Both the position numbers and the translations under genes were made by a program. The notes under the pieces are model-generated. The model had not been told where the DNA came from. It worked only from the letters and a program-made list of their open reading frames with translations, and ran no database searches. A stretch of 6,726 bases of DNA from CAYSPU01 sp964432995 (GTDB lineage Bacteria; Verrucomicrobiota; Verrucomicrobiia; Limisphaerales; JAHDYP01): the NCBI GenBank assembly GCA_964432995.1, contig CAYSPU010000295.1:1-6726 (forward strand), in the 5' to 3' direction. This document shows, piece by piece, positions 5,811 to 6,726 of this stretch; the first letter of the stretch is position 1, and each line of letters starts with the position of its first letter.

Positions 5811-6056
5811 TTATGCCGGAACTCGCAGCTTGTCGTACAAATACCCCGGTGCGAAGTCTGCCCCATTTGGCCAAGCCAGTGTGTGGAGCTCAGGATCGAC
5901 CCGCAACTCGCGGAATAGCTCCATCGCCCTCAGAGGTGCGAACACCTCTCCGTAAAGCTCTGCCCCCAGATCCACTTCCCCTTCTGTCCCATCCTGAAAG
6001 CGAACCTGCACAACGTAATCGCGAATATACCGGGCACTCACCACTCTCGGAATCAC
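5811..6056 (-). CDS. DUF2442 domain protein
   Basis: An 81-residue protein that is essentially one DUF2442 domain: RVVSARYIRDYVVQVRFQDG (4-23), TEGEVDL, FAPLRAMELFRELRVDPELH and TLAWPNGADFAPGYLYDKL. DUF2442 proteins often lie next to DUF4160 genes in toxin-antitoxin-like pairs; the activity is not established. The GTG start at 6056 is chosen because GGAG (6064-6067) lies seven bases upstream and the product has the usual length; the frame stays open upstream but there overlaps the DUF4160 coding end. The start is four bases after the DUF4160 stop, so the two were built as a translationally coupled pair. The region is less GC-rich than the rest of the window, suggesting acquisition. Confidence 0.82.
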   Translation of the reverse strand: MIPRVVSARYIRDYVVQVRFQDGTEGEVDLGAELYGEVFAPLRAMELFRELRVDPELHTLAWPNGADFAPGYLYDKLRVPA

Positions 6057-6060
6057 AGTC

Positions 6061-6204
6061 TCACTCCAATGGGGCAATCTTCCTGAGCGGCTGCCGCTCC
6101 CTCGCCAACTCCCAGTCCGCGCGTAACTCCGCTTGATGCAGCTCAAACCACTCCAGCACGTGCTTCAGTGCCCGGCGCGGAAAGTGCCCCTGAACCGCGC
6201 CAGT
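6061..6204 (-). pseudogene. 5'-truncated DUF4160 gene remnant
   Basis: The last 47 codons (TGAVQGHFPRRALKHVLEWF through QPLRKIAPLE) match the C-terminal half of DUF4160, with the characteristic PRRAL...LEW.ELH..EL...WELAR...PL.KI.PLE pattern. Full-length members are roughly 80-90 residues and begin with a TIS.F.GI.I motif followed by a HFHA-type histidine motif; neither is found upstream in any minus-strand frame. Translation upstream in the same frame is Arg/Ser-rich and overlaps another small ORF, so the 5' half appears lost. A short product from an internal CTG or GTG is possible but unlikely to be a functional DUF4160 protein. Confidence 0.68.
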
Positions 6205-6208
6205 TAAG

Positions 6209-6355
6209 CTAGCCGTTTTTCGTTCGCTGATATTGACGGTTGATCTCATCTGGACCAATGATCTCGGCGACAAGCAACTCTCCCTCGCTCTCAAGAAAAG
6301 CCTCCTCCTCAGTCGGATGGCGGACACGGAGAAACTCCTCCTGGCCAATCTGCAT
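6209..6355 (-). CDS. Small acidic hypothetical protein (48 aa)
   Basis: I do not recognise a family. From ATG 6355 the product is 48 residues, beginning MQIGQEEFLRVRHPTEEEAF and ending INRQYQRTKNG, with a Glu-rich middle and an amphipathic-looking ELLVAEIIGPDEI segment; the composition looks like real protein rather than a GC-rich shadow frame. The same frame is open upstream to 6415 (EDYRVRTSQAGCLSFIAGHT before the Met) without a standard start codon except CTG, so the gene may be longer with an unusual start, or may have lost its own start. It ends just before the DUF4160 remnant and follows the 86-residue gene in the same direction. Confidence 0.42.
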   Translation of the reverse strand: MQIGQEEFLRVRHPTEEEAFLESEGELLVAEIIGPDEINRQYQRTKNG

Positions 6356-6422
6356 CGTGTGCCCAGCGATGAAGCTCAGACACCCCGCTTGGGACGTCCG
6401 AACACGATAGTCTTCTCAGATC

Positions 6423-6683
6423 TCACTGCGCGTTACCGGGGTTGTCTGTAGCGCCTGGTTGGGCTGCCTTTCTCTCCTTTTCGAACCAGACAATCGGGGC
6501 GCGCCAATCGAACCCGGCCTCGAGTGATAGGTCACGAAGGAACATGATCGGGTATTCTTGGGCGATCTCCGGTACCTCGAGGAACTCAGTAACATCCCAT
6601 GATAGCTCGTCCTTCTTCAACGTGCCTGACGCAAACCCCGCCTCGATCCGTTCGGCAATCTCGCGAAAGGCAATCACTGGCAT
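6423..6683 (-). CDS. Hypothetical protein (86 aa), first gene of the small-gene run
   Basis: I do not recognise a family. The 86-residue soluble protein starts MPVIAFREIAERIEAGFASG and contains EFLEVPEIAQEYPIMFLRDL and DWRAPIVWFEKERKAAQ, suggesting a mainly helical fold, with a polar C-terminal tail. No membrane segment or catalytic motif is seen. ATG 6683 is the only Met near the start of the open frame; ribosome binding is weak (TGTGGG directly before). A nine-base inverted repeat lies 12 bases upstream. Position at the head of a minus-strand run ending in DUF4160/DUF2442 suggests a shared accessory locus, but that is inference. Confidence 0.6.
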   Translation of the reverse strand: MPVIAFREIAERIEAGFASGTLKKDELSWDVTEFLEVPEIAQEYPIMFLRDLSLEAGFDWRAPIVWFEKERKAAQPGATDNPGNAQ

Positions 6684-6695
6684 CCCACAGAGGGC

Positions 6696-6723
6696 GAAAT
6701 CCGACCGTTAACCCTCGGATTTC
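6696..6723. promoter_or_regulatory. Inverted repeat upstream of the 86-aa gene, candidate operator
   Basis: GAAATCCGA (6696-6704) and TCGGATTTC (6715-6723) are perfect reverse complements around CCGTTAACCC, which contains the palindrome GTTAAC. It lies 12 bases upstream of the ATG at 6683, where an operator or leader hairpin would be expected. It could instead be a transcript-end hairpin for a gene beyond the window; no T-run follows within view. Confidence 0.5.
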
Positions 6724-6726
6724 CGA

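Noticed and set aside
6233..6451. Plus-strand 72-codon frame over the small acidic ORF
   Set aside because: It needs a TTG start, has no ribosome binding site, and opposes a run of same-direction genes; the minus-strand frame looks more protein-like.
6442..6711. Plus-strand 89-codon frame over the 86-residue gene
   Set aside because: Ser-rich shadow opposite a more plausible helical protein in the minus-strand gene run.

Overview
The window is high-GC bacterial chromosome with short intergenic repeats. A DUF1080 secreted protein, repeat-littered intergenic DNA and GC-rich codon use point to the Planctomycetota/Verrucomicrobiota/Chlamydiota group. My best guess is Verrucomicrobiota, but that is inference; there is no rRNA or marker gene here. 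GC content falls visibly in roughly the last 1 kb, where small accessory genes sit.

Layout: (1) 167-892 (+) encodes an exported DUF1080 jelly-roll protein whose N-terminal coding stretch contains a copy of the local interspersed repeat. (2) 1016-2104 and 2158-3285 (+) form a two-gene membrane-stress-type module. The first gene is an SPFH protein of the YdjI (COG4260) type and the second a double zinc-ribbon, C-terminally anchored protein of the YdjG type. In Bacillus subtilis these families work with PspA at the membrane; no pspA lies in this window. The SPFH protein ends in an excisionase/MerR-like helix-turn-helix where this family usually carries a zinc ribbon. (3) 3286-4268 is a repeat field around one 56-residue two-helix membrane protein (3634-3804, -). 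It holds two copies of a 95-bp composite palindromic repeat, one expanded by exactly four 24-bp units inside a hairpin loop, a 47-bp tandem duplication with hairpins, and further hairpins. (4) 4269-5075 (-) is a class I SAM methyltransferase, divergent from 5189-5647 (+), a dCMP-deaminase-type enzyme. (5) 5811-6683 (-) is a compact run of small genes: an unrecognised 86-residue protein, a small acidic ORF, a 5'-truncated DUF4160 remnant and an intact DUF2442 gene. DUF4160 and DUF2442 are frequent partners in toxin-antitoxin-like loci. An inverted repeat lies just upstream of the run.

The two most notable points are the SPFH-HTH/zinc-ribbon pair and the repeat family. The composite repeat gains exactly 96 bp within a loop while its stem is kept by a compensatory base-pair change (C-G in one copy, A-T in the other).
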